From: Paenibacillus lycopersici
Lineage (GTDB): Bacteria; Bacillota; Bacilli; Paenibacillales; Paenibacillaceae
Reading direction: 5' to 3'
NCBI RefSeq assembly: GCF_010119935.1
Contig: NZ_CP048209.1
Span: 540,001-604,000, forward strand
Length of the DNA: 64,000 bases
The notes under the pieces: model-generated
What the model saw: only the letters and a program-made list of their open reading frames with translations
Databases searched by the model: none
What the model was told of the DNA's origin: nothing
In this document: piece after piece, positions 63,914 to 64,000 of the stretch
Layout: every line of letters begins with the position of its first letter
Position numbering within the stretch: position 1 is the first letter of the stretch
Position numbers and translations under genes: made by a program

Positions 63914-64000
63914 GCTGCCGTTCCCCCCTGGCTGCCTTCCGACTGTTCCTTTAGGCTCTTGTTCTATAGGTATTCAGGCGGGTGTCAGGATTAGACGTCA

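Overview
The window (about 60% GC in its genes) looks like a chromosome segment of a Paenibacillaceae bacterium (Paenibacillus, Cohnella or a close relative). The evidence is the YesM/YesN two-component pair beside an LplABC-type sugar ABC transporter, an SLH-domain protein, Firmicute tRNA genes with encoded CCA ends, strong AGGAGG ribosome-binding sites, CcpA cre sites and a Rex box. I cannot name the species from the sequence.

Layout. 1-2806: 3' part of a 23S rRNA gene. No 5S gene follows; instead there is a hairpin, a degenerate tRNA-like sequence and 15 tRNA genes (3014-4478). 4695-7386: a lipoprotein, then RidA and a D-threonine aldolase/D-serine dehydratase-like PLP enzyme on the minus strand. 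8440-17146: histidine kinase, AraC-type response regulator, solute-binding lipoprotein, two permeases and a Gfo/Idh/MocA oxidoreductase, a complete sugar sensing, uptake and conversion locus. 17295-25663: small stress and accessory genes, including a ZTP riboswitch with terminator upstream of NIPSNAP and DJ-1/PfpI genes, a TetR operon, and a MarR-flavodoxin operon. 25879-33866: an orphan flagellar-operon-type protein, a membrane-anchored GH5 endoglucanase with a cre site, and a second sugar-type ABC operon (cre site, binding protein, two permeases, Cys/Met-metabolism PLP enzyme, FadR-type regulator). 34278-35995: glycosyltransferase plus a PlsY-like acyltransferase. 36231-37920: hflX with a 12-residue leader peptide and a terminator in its leader. 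38129-45430: cytoplasmic mannoside-degrading operon (GH125, a large GH-A enzyme, GH38). 45676-63913: zinc CDF exporter, a UppS paralogue, an SLH/transglutaminase protein, two MATE exporters, an aldo/keto reductase, a Rex-box-controlled DUF1641/NDH-2 operon, a patatin and other single genes.

The most striking non-coding structure is a family of about 178-bp intergenic elements in four copies (7878, 20358, 47514, 60826). Each is built from four 20-bp units arranged ++-- so that the whole element can fold on itself. Two copies extend to about 313 bp. One of these is bracketed by duplicated hairpins; the other lies inside the remains of an IS1182-type element. Other notable signals are a cluster of DnaA boxes (60464-60651), a 4 x 46-bp perfect tandem repeat (61619-61804), and the leader of hflX, which resembles antibiotic-responsive attenuators.
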